A stretch of DNA of 64,000 nucleotides, taken from positions 1 through 64,000 of the forward strand of contig PNKH01000025.1 of NCBI GenBank assembly GCA_013822345.1. The letters are read 5' to 3'. The stretch comes from Isosphaera sp. (lineage in GTDB: Bacteria; Planctomycetota; Planctomycetia; Gemmatales; Gemmataceae). The notes beneath the pieces are model-generated. The model did no database searches, was not told where the DNA came from, and saw nothing but the letters and a program-made list of their open reading frames with translations. This document shows positions 1 through 8,815 of this stretch, one piece after another. Made by a program: the position numbers and the translations under genes. Numbering within the stretch: position 1 is the stretch's first letter; the number at the start of each line of letters is the position of its first letter.

Positions 1-1
1 G

Positions 2-103
2 GGGGTGCCTGTGATCCCGGCCCCGGCCGGGCTGATCCTGGTGGCGACGGCCCTGCCGTTCGCCGGGCTGGTCCGCCGCCGGCTCCGCCGGGCGACCGTC
101 TGA
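2..103 (+). CDS. C-terminal end of an exported protein with a PEP-CTERM-like tail (5' truncated)
   Basis: Only the last 33 codons lie in the window. They read as a Pro-rich turn (VPVIPAPAG), about 15 hydrophobic residues, then an Arg-rich end (LVRRRLRRATV). That tripartite layout matches PEP-CTERM sorting tails, which anchor exported proteins until an exosortase cleaves them. The usual Pro-Glu-Pro is replaced by Pro-Ala-Pro, so a plain C-terminal membrane anchor is also possible. A strong terminator follows 36 nt after the stop. The body of the protein is outside the window, so no function can be given. Confidence 0.6.
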   Translation, partial: GVPVIPAPAGLILVATALPFAGLVRRRLRRATV

Positions 104-139
104 CCACCTGACCCGGCCGAAGTGATTCGCGCCGAACCT

Positions 140-185
140 GTCGCCCGGAGCGGTCGTAACGACCCTCCGGGCGACTTTTCGTTTT
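140..185 (+). terminator. Rho-independent terminator
   Basis: A perfect 10-bp outer stem (GTCGCCCGGA at 140-149 with TCCGGGCGAC at 166-175) encloses a 5-bp inner stem GGTCG/CGACC (152-156/160-164) with a TAA loop. The T-rich stretch TTTTCGTTTT follows. It ends the upstream exported-protein gene and is one of the few classical U-tract terminators in the window. Confidence 0.9.
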
Positions 186-236
186 CTGCATGATACAGTA
201 CACCACCGCCGACCCCGCCGCCACGGAGCCCGCGCC

Positions 237-3200
237 ATGAAGTACAAGATCAAGTGGTGGTTCCTCCTCAAGTTCACCGTCCTGCTGGTGGCGCTGGGGG
301 TCGCCGTCCACCTCGTCCACGCCCGGCAGGTGAAGAAGCAGTTCGGGGCGTACCTCGACCAGGCGAAGAAGGCCAAGGACGCCGACGACCCCGGGCGCGA
401 GGCCGAGTACCTCGACCGGTACCTGAAGGCCGTCCCGGACGACATCGACGCCCGGGAGCGGCTGGCCCGGCTGTACTGCCGGACCGCCACCCGCCCGCGC
501 GACCTGGAGAACGCCTACTACGCCCTGGAGGACGTCCTCCGCCGCGACCCGAACCGGGACGAGCTGCGGAAGTACGCCGTCGAGTTCGCCACCGGGCCGA
601 AGGTCGGGCTGTTCAAGGAGGCCCGCGGGCACGTCGAGGTGCTCCTGGCCAAGGGGCCCGACGCCGACCTGGAGGCGACCCGCGGCAAGTGCCTGCTGGC
701 CGAGGGGAAGTTCGCCGACGCGGCCGAGGCGTACCGGAAGTCGTACGAGCTGAAGCCGACCCTGGTCGACTCGTACGCCGCCCGGGCGGTGGTCCTGCGC
801 CGGCACCTGAACCAGCCGACCCAGGCCGACCGGGTGATCGATGACATGCGGGCGGCGAACGAGAAGGACTTCCGCGCCCACCTGGTGGCCGCCGAGTACT
901 GGCAGACGTTCGCCCCGCTCGACCGCGGGGCGGACGCCGCGGCGGCCGTCGCCAAGGCCTTCGGGATCGCCCCGAAGGAGCGGGACGTCCTCCTCATGTC
1001 CGCCGACTTCGCCCGGTTCCGGGCCCGGAACCTGTTCCGGGACGGGAAGCCGACCGAGGCGGCCGCGGCCCTCGACGAGGCCCGCAACCTGCTCGACGTG
1101 TGCACCCGGGAGCACCCGAAGACGGTCGAGGCGTACCGGGCCCGGGCCGCCCTGGAGACCGACCCGAAGAAGGCGGTCGAGGTCGTCGACAGGGGGCTGA
1201 AGGCCGTCCCGGACTCGCCGGAGTTGACCCACGAGCTGTTCGAGTACCAGTTCCAGGCGAAGGACAAGGCCGGGGCGATCGCCACCGCCGAGAAGCTGTA
1301 CGCCCTGCCGGCGGTCCGGCCGGAGGTCGTCGAGTACGAGAAGGCCCGGGTCCTGTTCCTCCAGGGCAAGTGGACGGAGGCCGCCCCGGCCCTGGCCGCG
1401 GTCGTCCCGAAGCTGCCGCACGGCCCGGGCTCGGCCCGCCGCCGGGCGAACCTGCTGTTGGGCCAGGCGTACGAGCAGCTCGGGGAGCACCAGCGGCGGC
1501 TCGACGCCCTGACCCGGGCCGAGGGCGAGCCGGAGAGGCTGGGGGTCGACGACCCGCTGTGGGCCCCGGTGGCCTACGGGATCGCCGAGGCGAACGTCGC
1601 CCTCGGGCGGACCGCCGCGGCCCTGGACGCGTACCGCCGGCTGGCCGACCGGGCCCCGGCCGCGTGGGCCCAGATCGCCCGGCTGGAGATCGCCCGGGCC
1701 GTCCGCAACCCGGAGGGGATGCGGGACTGGGCCGCGGCCGAGGAGGCCCTGGCCAAGGCCGAGGAGGCGGTGCGGGAGAAGAGGATCCCGGACCTGCTCG
1801 ACATCCGCCTGCTCCGGGCCCACCTGCTCGACCAGAAGGGCGACCGGGCGGGCGCCCGGCAGAGGCTCGACGAGCTCAAGGCGAGCAACCCGAAGGACCC
1901 GGCCGTCTGGGTCGAGCTGGCGATGCTGTCGGCCCGGGCCAAGGACCTGGACGCCGCGTTCGCCACCCTGGACGAGGCCGAGAAGCGGGGCCCCGGGGAC
2001 GGGACCGAGCTGCGGGTCGCCCGGGCCCGGCTGCTGTTCGAGAAGTGGCGGGTGACCGACCGGAAGGACAAGACGATCGCCGCCCAGGTCGCCGACCTCG
2101 GGAAGGGGGCGGGGAAGTTCGACCCCGACCAGCAGGCCCGGATGTTCCGCGCCCTGTTCGAGATCGCCGCCCTGATGGGGGCCGACGCGGAGGCCACCCG
2201 GCTGGTCGACGCCGCCGCGCAGCTCCGGCCGGACGACCTGACGGTCCACGCCCTGCGGTTCGACCGGGCCGCCCGGAAGCCGGACCTCGGGGTGATGGAA
2301 CTGGTCCTCAAGGACATCGCCAAGATCGACGGGGAGAAGGGCCAGTCCACCCGGGCCGCCCAGGCCGCCGTCCTGCTCCAGCGGGCCAAGGAGAAGAAGG
2401 ACCCGGCCGAGGCCCGGGCCGTGCGGGACCAGGCCATGGACGTGCTGAACGGGCTGGAGGCGGAGAAGGTCGGGCCGCCGCTCGACGCCCGGGTGGCCCT
2501 GTCCCAGGGCCTGGTCCACGACCTCAACTTCATCGCCGCCGGGCCCGGCACGCCCGCCGCCCAGGCGTCCGCCGTCCTGGCCGCCGAGCGGTACCAGCGG
2601 GCGTTCGACCTCGGGGAGACCAACCCCCAGGCCCTGCTCCGGCTCGCCTTCATGTACTCCTTCACCCGCCAGTACGCCAAGGCGGTGGAGGTGTACAAGA
2701 AGCTGCCGGAGGCGCTGGCGAGCGACCCGAAGGTGCAGCGGATGGCGTCCGGGGCGACGCTCGGGGCCGGGCTCCCGCCGGAGGACGCCCTGGCCCTGGC
2801 GGTCAAGGCGATCCCGGAGACCAGCACCGACCCGCAGGCCCTCCTGTACCTCAGCCAGCTGTACCTCGCGACCGGGGACAAGAAGAAGCCCGAGGAGCTG
2901 ATGCGCCGGGCCACGGTGCTCCGGCCGGACGCGGCCGACGCCCACCTGCTGCTCATCCAGTTCTACGCCGGGACCGGGCGGCGGGAGGACGCCGAGAAGG
3001 CGTTCAAGGAGGCGGCCGACAAGGTGAAGGCGGCGGACAAGACGATGTTCGCCGCCGCCGGCCACGCCCTGCTCGGGCAGGTGGCGGACGCCCGGAAGGC
3101 GATGGCGAAGGCCCGGGAGGACAAGCCGGACGACCCGGCCACCCTGTTCGCCGAGGCCGACTACCTGCTCCAGCTCGGGCTGCTGGCCGAGGCCGGGGAG

Positions 3201-4568
3201 GCGTACACCCGGATCGGGAACCTGCCGTCCGCCCCGGCCGCGGTCAAGCGGACCGCCCTGCTCAAGCTGGCCATCGCCACCGCCATCAACCCGGACTACC
3301 GGGTGTCGAGCACCGCCCCCAAGCTGGTGGAGCAGGCCGGGCTGGGGAACACCCCGGAGGACAACCTCGCCCGGGTCATCGTCCTCGCCTTCCAGAAGGA
3401 CCGGTCCCGGAGGCTGGAGGCGGTCAAGCTGCTGGAGAAGATCCCCAAGCGGAGCAAGGTCGAGGCGTTCATGCTGGCCCAGCTGTACCACTCGGTCGGC
3501 GACCGGGTGAAGGGCCGGGGCGAGTTGCTGTCCGCCCTGTTGGACGAGAAGGACAAGAAGCAGTGGGCCCCGCTCCACGTCGCGTACCTGATCCAGTCGC
3601 TGCTCCGGGACGGGGACCTCGCCGCGGCCGAGAAGTGGGTCGCCCACCTCGCCGAGACCGACCCGGACTCGGTCCAGACGGCCGTCCTGAGGGCCCGGCT
3701 GTACGTCGCCCGGAAGGACCCGCGGCGGGCCCAGGAGGTGCTCCTCGCCAAGGAGAAGACGCCGAACCTCGCCCTCGGGCCGCTGGCCCGGCTGTACGAG
3801 GAGCTGGGGCTGTACGAGGACGCCGAGCGGGTGCTGAACCTGGCGATCGCGCAGGCCGAGAAGGTGCAGCCGGACGCGGTCCTGGCCCGGGCGGCGTTCT
3901 TCGGCCGGCGGGACCGGACGAAGGACGCCCTGGACGTGATCGAGAAGGAGAAGGGGCGGCTCCCGCCGACCTCGGTCGGGGGGATCCTGGTGGACGTCCT
4001 GTACAAGGCCAAGGCCCCGGCGCCGGAGGACATCAAGAAGGCCACCGACTGGCTGGACGGGGCGGTCGGTCGGGCGGTGCGGCCGCAGGAGAAGGCGACC
4101 CTGAACCAGCAACTGGGGTCGCTGTGGAACCTGCAGGGCGACTTCGTCAAGGCGGCCGAGTTCTACCGGAAGGCGCTGGAGGGGAACCCGCACGACCTGA
4201 TCGCGCTGAACAACCTCGCTTACCTGCTGTCGACGCACCCGAAGACGCCGGAGCACAACGAGGCGCTGGCGCTGATCACCCGGGCGAAGGCGGTGGTCGG
4301 GGAGAACCCGGACATCCGGGACACGGAGGCGACGATCCTGCTGAACAAGGGCGACGCCGGGACCGCGGCGGACATCCTGGAGGGGGTGATCGCCGAGAAC
4401 CCGACCGGGACGGGGTACTTCCACCTCGCCCAGGCGCAGCTGGCGAAGAAGAACGAGGGGGCGGCCCGGGACGCGTGGTCGGAGGCGCGGAAGCTCAACC
4501 TCCAGCGGACCGACCTGCACCCGAACGAGCGCACCAGCTACGACGACTTCGCCCGCCGGTTCCGGTGA
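237..4568 (+). CDS. Giant membrane-anchored TPR protein (1443 aa)
   Basis: The protein starts with a short basic stretch (MKYKIK) and one hydrophobic segment at about residues 7-27, which looks like an uncleaved signal anchor. The remaining ~1400 residues are almost wholly alpha-helical repeats with TPR spacing, for example around residues 55-90, 150-185, 800-840 and near the C-terminus (A.FYRKALE..P.....LNNLAYLL). TPR arrays are protein-binding scaffolds. The single N-terminal anchor suggests most of the chain lies outside the cytoplasmic membrane. No catalytic motif is visible. It stands alone, is preceded by the terminator at 140-185 and faces a convergent small gene. PEP-CTERM systems often include a large TPR lipoprotein, and the PEP-CTERM-like tail just upstream makes that link worth testing, but this protein has no lipobox. 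Confidence 0.9.
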   Translation: MKYKIKWWFLLKFTVLLVALGVAVHLVHARQVKKQFGAYLDQAKKAKDADDPGREAEYLDRYLKAVPDDIDARERLARLYCRTATRPRDLENAYYALEDVLRRDPNRDELRKYAVEFATGPKVGLFKEARGHVEVLLAKGPDADLEATRGKCLLAEGKFADAAEAYRKSYELKPTLVDSYAARAVVLRRHLNQPTQADRVIDDMRAANEKDFRAHLVAAEYWQTFAPLDRGADAAAAVAKAFGIAPKERDVLLMSADFARFRARNLFRDGKPTEAAAALDEARNLLDVCTREHPKTVEAYRARAALETDPKKAVEVVDRGLKAVPDSPELTHELFEYQFQAKDKAGAIATAEKLYALPAVRPEVVEYEKARVLFLQGKWTEAAPALAAVVPKLPHGPGSARRRANLLLGQAYEQLGEHQRRLDALTRAEGEPERLGVDDPLWAPVAYGIAEANVALGRTAAALDAYRRLADRAPAAWAQIARLEIARAVRNPEGMRDWAAAEEALAKAEEAVREKRIPDLLDIRLLRAHLLDQKGDRAGARQRLDELKASNPKDPAVWVELAMLSARAKDLDAAFATLDEAEKRGPGDGTELRVARARLLFEKWRVTDRKDKTIAAQVADLGKGAGKFDPDQQARMFRALFEIAALMGADAEATRLVDAAAQLRPDDLTVHALRFDRAARKPDLGVMELVLKDIAKIDGEKGQSTRAAQAAVLLQRAKEKKDPAEARAVRDQAMDVLNGLEAEKVGPPLDARVALSQGLVHDLNFIAAGPGTPAAQASAVLAAERYQRAFDLGETNPQALLRLAFMYSFTRQYAKAVEVYKKLPEALASDPKVQRMASGATLGAGLPPEDALALAVKAIPETSTDPQALLYLSQLYLATGDKKKPEELMRRATVLRPDAADAHLLLIQFYAGTGRREDAEKAFKEAADKVKAADKTMFAAAGHALLGQVADARKAMAKAREDKPDDPATLFAEADYLLQLGLLAEAGEAYTRIGNLPSAPAAVKRTALLKLAIATAINPDYRVSSTAPKLVEQAGLGNTPEDNLARVIVLAFQKDRSRRLEAVKLLEKIPKRSKVEAFMLAQLYHSVGDRVKGRGELLSALLDEKDKKQWAPLHVAYLIQSLLRDGDLAAAEKWVAHLAETDPDSVQTAVLRARLYVARKDPRRAQEVLLAKEKTPNLALGPLARLYEELGLYEDAERVLNLAIAQAEKVQPDAVLARAAFFGRRDRTKDALDVIEKEKGRLPPTSVGGILVDVLYKAKAPAPEDIKKATDWLDGAVGRAVRPQEKATLNQQLGSLWNLQGDFVKAAEFYRKALEGNPHDLIALNNLAYLLSTHPKTPEHNEALALITRAKAVVGENPDIRDTEATILLNKGDAGTAADILEGVIAENPTGTGYFHLAQAQLAKKNEGAARDAWSEARKLNLQRTDLHPNERTSYDDFARRFR

Positions 4569-4586
4569 CCCGGGGCTGAGGGCTCG

Positions 4587-4628
4587 CCGCTTGCGGCGTT
4601 GCGGCCCCGCCCGCAACGCCGCAAGCGG
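4587..4628. repeat. Family A stem-loop between convergent genes
   Basis: Perfect 18-bp inverted repeat: CCGCTTGCGGCGTTGCGG (4587-4604) and its complement (4611-4628) with a 6-nt loop. It lies 19 nt after the stop of the giant TPR gene and 8 nt after the stop of the convergent small gene. It is the first of seven family A copies, all beside stop codons. There is no U-tract. A role as bidirectional terminator or RNA 3'-end stabiliser is inferred. Confidence 0.9.
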
Positions 4629-4635
4629 CTACGTG

Positions 4636-4908
4636 TCACAGCCGGTACCACTTCCCGCACCGCGCGCACCGGGCGCCGCCGACGGTCCCCCACGGGGCCC
4701 GGTCGGCGTCGTCCGCGTGGGTGTGGTAGTCGTGCCGCCCGAGCGGGGCGGACATCTCGCACACCGCCGACGGGCTGAGCCGGGTGAGGGCCAGGAACCG
4801 CCGCCACGCCCGGGCGACCGGGTGCCAGGCGGCGCGGGCGGCGGCCGTCAGCCGGCGGGCGGCGGGGGACAGGTCGGCCGGGTGCGGCCGGGGGTCCACG
4901 CGGGTCAT
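4636..4908 (-). CDS. Small hypothetical protein with Cys/His C-terminus (90 aa)
   Basis: The N-terminal half is Ala/Arg-rich and helical. The C-terminal half carries C-x8-HDYHTH and ends CARCGKWYRL, so two close Cys plus upstream Cys and His residues could bind a metal. I know similar short proteins ending in C..CG[KR].[FY] from planctomycete genomes, all uncharacterised. The start at 4908 is chosen because GGAGG precedes it by about 7 nt and upstream in-frame sequence is Arg/Pro-rich filler. The gene lies between a family A stem-loop and a family A half-site. Coding status is likely but not proven. Confidence 0.65.
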   Translation of the reverse strand: MTRVDPRPHPADLSPAARRLTAAARAAWHPVARAWRRFLALTRLSPSAVCEMSAPLGRHDYHTHADDADRAPWGTVGGARCARCGKWYRL

Positions 4909-5015
4909 GGGAGGGCCTCCGGGAGCCAGCCCGAACGGGTGGCCGGAGCGGCGGAACGTGGCGAGGGCGGGCGGACAGTACGCCCGGCGGGCGGGCGTGT
5001 CAAGTCCGGGCGGGG

Positions 5016-5032
5016 CGCAACGCCGCAAGCGG
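5016..5032. repeat. Family A half-site
   Basis: One arm of the family A element (CGCAACGCCGCAAGCGG) without a partner arm nearby. It sits 13 nt downstream of the stop codon of the minus-strand FHA gene, the position where full stem-loops occur in other copies. It is probably a decayed element. Confidence 0.75.
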
Positions 5033-5044
5033 CGGAAGTGCGGG

Positions 5045-6226
5045 TCAGCCGGCGGGCGGGGGCGGCTCGCGGTTGGCGAGCCGGTCCAGGAACCATTCGT
5101 GGGCGTCGAACAGCTTGGCGTCCGGCGGGGCCTTCCCGCCGGCGCCGTTGGCCGTCCCGGGGGTCGGGGTGCCGGGGGGCCGCGGCCGGGGCGGGGCCGG
5201 GCGGGGGGCCGACTTCCCGGTCGCCGGCTTGGGGGCGGGCGGGGCGGCCGCGGCCCGGTCCTCGGCCCGCAGCTCCCGCAGCTCGGCGGCCAGGTCCTGG
5301 ATCTGCCGGAGCTGCTCGGCGACCTGGGCCGCCTGGTCGCGCTGCATGGTCGCCAGCATCTGGGCCATGGTCAGGAAGCACTGCTGGAACTGCCGGGCCA
5401 TCTCGGCCATCGGGGCCAGCGCCCCGGACACCGACTCGGCCAGGGCCCCGCCGGGGAACGCCGGGACGGTGTCCAGGGCGGCCGGCGGGGGGGCGGCCGC
5501 CGGGCGGACCACCCGGCTGCCGTGGTGGGCCCCGATCCGCAAGAGCAGGGACACCCGCCCGAGCTCCAGCAGGTCCCCGTCCCGGACCCGGGACAGGCGG
5601 GTGCCGCGGCCGTTCACCACCCCGCCGTTGCGGGTCATGGTGTCGACGAACCACACCCCGTCCCGGGTGTTCACCAGGGCGCACTGGAAGTACGCGATCG
5701 AGTCGTCGAGCAGCCGCAGGTCGCAGGCCGGGTTCCGCCCGACCAGGGTGACCGGGCGGTCGAGCGGGTGCGGGGCGGGGGTCTGGTTGGGGGCGTGGAC
5801 CTCGACCGCGGCCGGGGTCCGGGGCGAGACCTCGTCCGGGTCCGGGTAGTCGGCCGACCCGGGGGCGGCCCCGTCGACCCGGACGTCGAACGCCCCGAGG
5901 CGGAGGGTCTGGTCGGCCCCGACCCACCCGCGGTTCTGGGTCCCGTCCTCCCACACCACCCCGGTCCGGCTCCCCAGGTCGGCGCAGAACACCGCCCCCT
6001 CGATCACCTGCAGGTAGGCGTGGCACTGGCTGACGGACGGGTCGTTCAGCCGCACCCCGGCCGACACCGACCGGCCGAGGAAGACGAACGGGGCCGGGAC
6101 GGCGTACTCCTCCTCGACCCCGGTCGGGCGGTGCAGGGTCCGGACCCGGAGCGGGCCGGGGGCCTGGCAGGCCAGCGCGAACGCCTCGGGCAGGCTGAGC
6201 GGCAGCGACGAGTCGGGCGTCCGCAT
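5045..6226 (-). CDS. Double FHA-domain protein with coiled coil
   Basis: Two forkhead-associated domains are visible, at about residues 48-118 and 158-232. FHA domains bind phosphothreonine peptides. The first keeps the GR start, SxxxH-like SVSQCH and SRTG. The second has LVGRNPACDL and TRNGGVVNG but lacks the His after its Ser (SIAYFQC), so it may bind weakly. A Gln-rich coiled coil follows at about 265-325, then a Pro/Ala-rich basic tail. There is no membrane segment or kinase domain, so this is a likely cytoplasmic adaptor reading Ser/Thr-kinase output, an inference from the family. No kinase lies in the window. A -10-like TAGGCT lies 46 nt upstream. Confidence 0.9.
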   Translation of the reverse strand: MRTPDSSLPLSLPEAFALACQAPGPLRVRTLHRPTGVEEEYAVPAPFVFLGRSVSAGVRLNDPSVSQCHAYLQVIEGAVFCADLGSRTGVVWEDGTQNRGWVGADQTLRLGAFDVRVDGAAPGSADYPDPDEVSPRTPAAVEVHAPNQTPAPHPLDRPVTLVGRNPACDLRLLDDSIAYFQCALVNTRDGVWFVDTMTRNGGVVNGRGTRLSRVRDGDLLELGRVSLLLRIGAHHGSRVVRPAAAPPPAALDTVPAFPGGALAESVSGALAPMAEMARQFQQCFLTMAQMLATMQRDQAAQVAEQLRQIQDLAAELRELRAEDRAAAAPPAPKPATGKSAPRPAPPRPRPPGTPTPGTANGAGGKAPPDAKLFDAHEWFLDRLANREPPPPAG

Positions 6227-6271
6227 GGTGGTGCGCGCGGGTTGGGGGGCGCCACGGGCCGGGGTCCCGAA

Positions 6272-6277
6272 AGCCTA
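6272..6277 (-). promoter_or_regulatory. Candidate -10 box for the FHA gene
   Basis: On the minus strand the context is GCTCTAGGCTTTCGG, with TAGGCT 46 nt before the start. The same motif (TTCTAGGCTTCGG) lies 36 nt before the CpaF-like gene at 17033. The shared core and position support a promoter element. No clear -35 is seen. Confidence 0.4.
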
Positions 6278-6315
6278 GAGCGCGGGCGGCGGGGGCGCCG
6301 GCCGCCCGCCGGGCA

Positions 6316-6864
6316 TCACGGCCGCGGGGCGCCCGCCGGCCGGCTGAGGGTGTTCACCGGCCGGAGCAGCCGCCCCCCGGCCCCGGGGACGGACCCGGCG
6401 CCGACCAGCGGTCCGGCCACCGTGTTCACCGGCTGGACCGCCGGCCCCCGCCCGGCCGCGAGCCCGCCGACCGGCCCGCCGCTGCCCGGGCCGGTCGAGA
6501 AGTACGGGCCGCCGCCGGTCGAGAACGGGCCCCGCGCCCCGAACTGGGGGACGAACCCGGTCTGCGGCAGCTCACTCAGCCCGGTGATGCTGTCGTCCAG
6601 GCTCTGGATCATCTCCTGGTTCATCAGCACGTTCCGGTTCAGGTCCTGGATCGCCTGCCGGGCCTGGATCTCGGGGCGGACGAGCCCGAAGTAGTTCTGG
6701 GTGACGGACGCGCCGGGGCGGAACAGGTTGAGGTACGGGCTGAAGGCCGGCCGCTGCGGCTGGCGGGGCCCGCCCGGGATCGGCGGCTGGGCGGCCGCCG
6801 GGCCGGCCAGGACCGCCAGCAACACCACGCCGACCGACCCGCCCCAGAACCGCGTCATGGTCAC
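6316..6864 (-). CDS. Exported protein of unknown function (182 aa)
   Basis: An N-terminal signal peptide ending near AGPAAAQ (residues 1-25) is followed by a conserved-looking stretch, YLNLFRPGASVTQNYFGLV, then a helical segment and a long Gly/Pro-rich tail. The core reminds me of short exported proteins found in other planctomycetes with no known role. The gene lies 56 nt upstream of the Wza-like gene's 3' end, on the same strand, which hints at an envelope function but does not show it. No enzyme motif is present. Confidence 0.75.
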   Translation of the reverse strand: MTMTRFWGGSVGVVLLAVLAGPAAAQPPIPGGPRQPQRPAFSPYLNLFRPGASVTQNYFGLVRPEIQARQAIQDLNRNVLMNQEMIQSLDDSITGLSELPQTGFVPQFGARGPFSTGGGPYFSTGPGSGGPVGGLAAGRGPAVQPVNTVAGPLVGAGSVPGAGGRLLRPVNTLSRPAGAPRP

Positions 6865-6920
6865 CCCTCCGACCGGGCGGGGGCGGTGCGCCCCCTACCC
6901 GGTAGTATATCGGCCCGCCG

Positions 6921-7988
6921 TCAGGGGACGAAGAAGTTGTTGTTGAACCCGTTGTTGAACCCGTTGTTGAACCCTCCGTTCGACAGGCTCTGGAAGACGC
7001 TCTGCCCGAACAGGATGATCCCGAACAGCCGCTCGACCGGGGCGACGACCCGCGACAGGACGTTCTCCGCGGCGGTCGCCGGGTACCCGCCGACGAACAC
7101 CCGGTCGCCCGGCAGGATCTGGTAGTTGGTCGCCGGGTCGGCCTTCATCACGATCGAGTTCCAGTCGACCGGGAGGATCTGGCACCCGGCCCCCTCGGGG
7201 GCCGGGCGGGCGAGCCAGATGCGGCGCGGGCTGGACACGGCGGTCAGCCCGCCGGCCTGGGAGATCGCGTCGAGCACCGTCTCGTTCCCGGTGATCGGGA
7301 ACCGCTGGACGGTCTGCCCGGCCCCGGCCCCGCCGAGGACGACGTAGAAGATCTTGCTGTTGTAGCTCTGCACGTCGAGCGCGATCTCCGGTTCTTGCAG
7401 GAACTGCGACAGGTGCTCCTCGATCGCCCGCCGGGCCTCGGTCAGGGTCAGCCCGCTGACCCGGACGCTCCCGTACGTGCTCAGCGCCACCGTCCCGTCC
7501 GGGCGGACGAGGTGCGGCCCGGCGACCCGCTGGGCCCCGCGGCCCTGGACCAGCTGGACGGTCACCTTCGGGTCCTTCAGCCCGACCGCCACCGCGAGGT
7601 GCTTCTCCAGCGTCGCCCGGATCTCCACCAGGGTCTGCCCGACCACCTTGACCGACCCCCCGTACGTCGCCCCCAGGTTGATCGTCCCGTCCGGCTCGAC
7701 GCTCACCTGCCCTTCCAGCGGCTCCCCGGGGATCGGGTTCGCGAGGCGGACGAACAGGACGTCCAGCGACTCCGCCTTGTACGGCGGCTTCGGGACCGTC
7801 CGGATGGCCTCGATCACTAGGACATCCGGCGGCTCGATCCGGTACTCCGGCATGTTCGCCTTGTTCAGCTCCTTCGGCACCGCCGGCGGCTCGAACCGCC
7901 CGCCGAGCAGCCCCCGGCACCCGGACGACAGGGCGGCCGCCAGCACGGCCGCCCCCACCAGTGACCGCCGGGCCCTGATTCCGTTCAT
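6921..7988 (-). CDS. Wza-like polysaccharide export lipoprotein
   Basis: The 355-aa protein has a lipoprotein signal with lipobox ALSSGC (Cys24), a polysaccharide-export domain starting at YRIEPPDVLVIE (residues 49-60), and two SLBB-type segments (around GPHLVRPDGTV and FPITGNETVLDAISQAGGL). Such proteins form the outer-membrane channel for capsule or exopolysaccharide, working with a Wzc-type chain-length protein. A Wzc-like gene is present at 29396-31537, though not adjacent. The start at 7988 is supported by GGAGGAG and by the lipobox position; the open frame extends 37 codons further without homology. The C-terminus carries an odd GFNNGFNNGFNN repeat encoded by a 15-bp tandem repeat. Confidence 0.92.
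   Translation of the reverse strand: MNGIRARRSLVGAAVLAAALSSGCRGLLGGRFEPPAVPKELNKANMPEYRIEPPDVLVIEAIRTVPKPPYKAESLDVLFVRLANPIPGEPLEGQVSVEPDGTINLGATYGGSVKVVGQTLVEIRATLEKHLAVAVGLKDPKVTVQLVQGRGAQRVAGPHLVRPDGTVALSTYGSVRVSGLTLTEARRAIEEHLSQFLQEPEIALDVQSYNSKIFYVVLGGAGAGQTVQRFPITGNETVLDAISQAGGLTAVSSPRRIWLARPAPEGAGCQILPVDWNSIVMKADPATNYQILPGDRVFVGGYPATAAENVLSRVVAPVERLFGIILFGQSVFQSLSNGGFNNGFNNGFNNNFFVP
6929..6975. repeat. 15-bp tandem repeat in the Wza-like gene 3' end
   Basis: The unit TTGTTGAACCCGT occurs about three times in register, giving the Phe-Asn-Asn-Gly repeats at the protein C-terminus. A whole number of codons per unit means copy changes would keep the frame. Confidence 0.75.
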
Positions 7989-8111
7989 GGGAACTCCTCC
8001 AGGCCGCGCGTGACGGCGTGGTAGGAGGATCGGCACGACCGGCACCCCGCGCTGAACCCGAATGACCGATTCCGCCGGCCGAACCCGCCCGCCCGGCACA
8101 GCCCGCCCGGG

Positions 8112-8747
8112 TTACCCGGCCGGCGGCCGCGGGATGACCCCGGCGGCGGCCAGCCCGTTCAGCACGAACTGGACCGCGATCCCGGCCAGCACCAGCCCGA
8201 GCACCCGGCCGAGGATGTGGATCCCGGTCCGCCCGAGCCGCCGCTGGATCGGGTCGGCGAGGCGGAGGGTGACCAGGCAAATGAGGCCGGTCAGGGCGAT
8301 GGCGGCGAACACCAGGGACGCCTCGGCCGGGTCCTTCGCCTGGGCGGTGAGGACGGCGACGGTGGACAGGGCGGCCGGGCCGGCGAGCATCGGGATGGCC
8401 AACGGGGCGACGGCCACGTCCGCGGCCGCCTCGCCCTCGCTCATCTCGGCCGGACTCTCCTGGGTCGACCGCCGGGCCCGGATCATGTCCAGGGCGACGA
8501 CGAACAGGATCAGCCCGCCGGCGATCTGGAACGCCGGGAGGGTGAGGCCGAGGGCCTTGAACACGACGTTCCCGACGGCGGCGAACGCGGCGAGGGTGAG
8601 GGTGGCGGTGACGCTGGCGACCAGCGCGGTGCGGCGCCGCTTCTCGGGGGTGTACCCGGCGGTCAGGGCGATGAACGCCGGGACGGTCCCCGGCGGGTCG
8701 ACCAGGAACAGGATCGAGACGAACGCCGTGGTGGCGAAGTCGAGCAT
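8112..8747 (-). CDS. MarC-family integral membrane protein
   Basis: The 211-aa protein has about six hydrophobic helices and the MarC/UPF0056 signatures FLVDPPGTVPAFIALT near the N-terminus and P.AIPMLAGPAALSTV in the middle. The family is named after a gene next to the E. coli mar locus, but its transport role is unresolved, so no substrate is proposed. The start at 8747 puts the first helix at the extreme N-terminus, as in other members. A perfect palindrome of family A lies just upstream, between this gene and the ADP-ribosylglycohydrolase gene. Confidence 0.92.
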   Translation of the reverse strand: MLDFATTAFVSILFLVDPPGTVPAFIALTAGYTPEKRRRTALVASVTATLTLAAFAAVGNVVFKALGLTLPAFQIAGGLILFVVALDMIRARRSTQESPAEMSEGEAAADVAVAPLAIPMLAGPAALSTVAVLTAQAKDPAEASLVFAAIALTGLICLVTLRLADPIQRRLGRTGIHILGRVLGLVLAGIAVQFVLNGLAAAGVIPRPPAG

Positions 8748-8766
8748 GCCGGTGTTGTAGGGGGTC

Positions 8767-8804
8767 CGCCGCTTGCGGCGTCGCGCGCGACGCCGCAAGC
8801 GGCG
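8767..8804. repeat. Family A perfect palindrome
   Basis: A 38-bp perfect palindrome (two 19-nt arms, CGCCGCTTGCGGCGTCGCG, no loop) ends 12 nt from the stop of the ADP-ribosylglycohydrolase gene and 20 nt upstream of the MarC start. In RNA it would form a hairpin at the 3' end of the former and could isolate the two genes. Confidence 0.9.
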
Positions 8805-8815
8805 ACCCCACACCC

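Noticed and set aside
4587-4628. tRNA or small structured RNA gene
   Set aside because: It is a single perfect stem-loop with repeats elsewhere, without cloverleaf arms or a CCA region.
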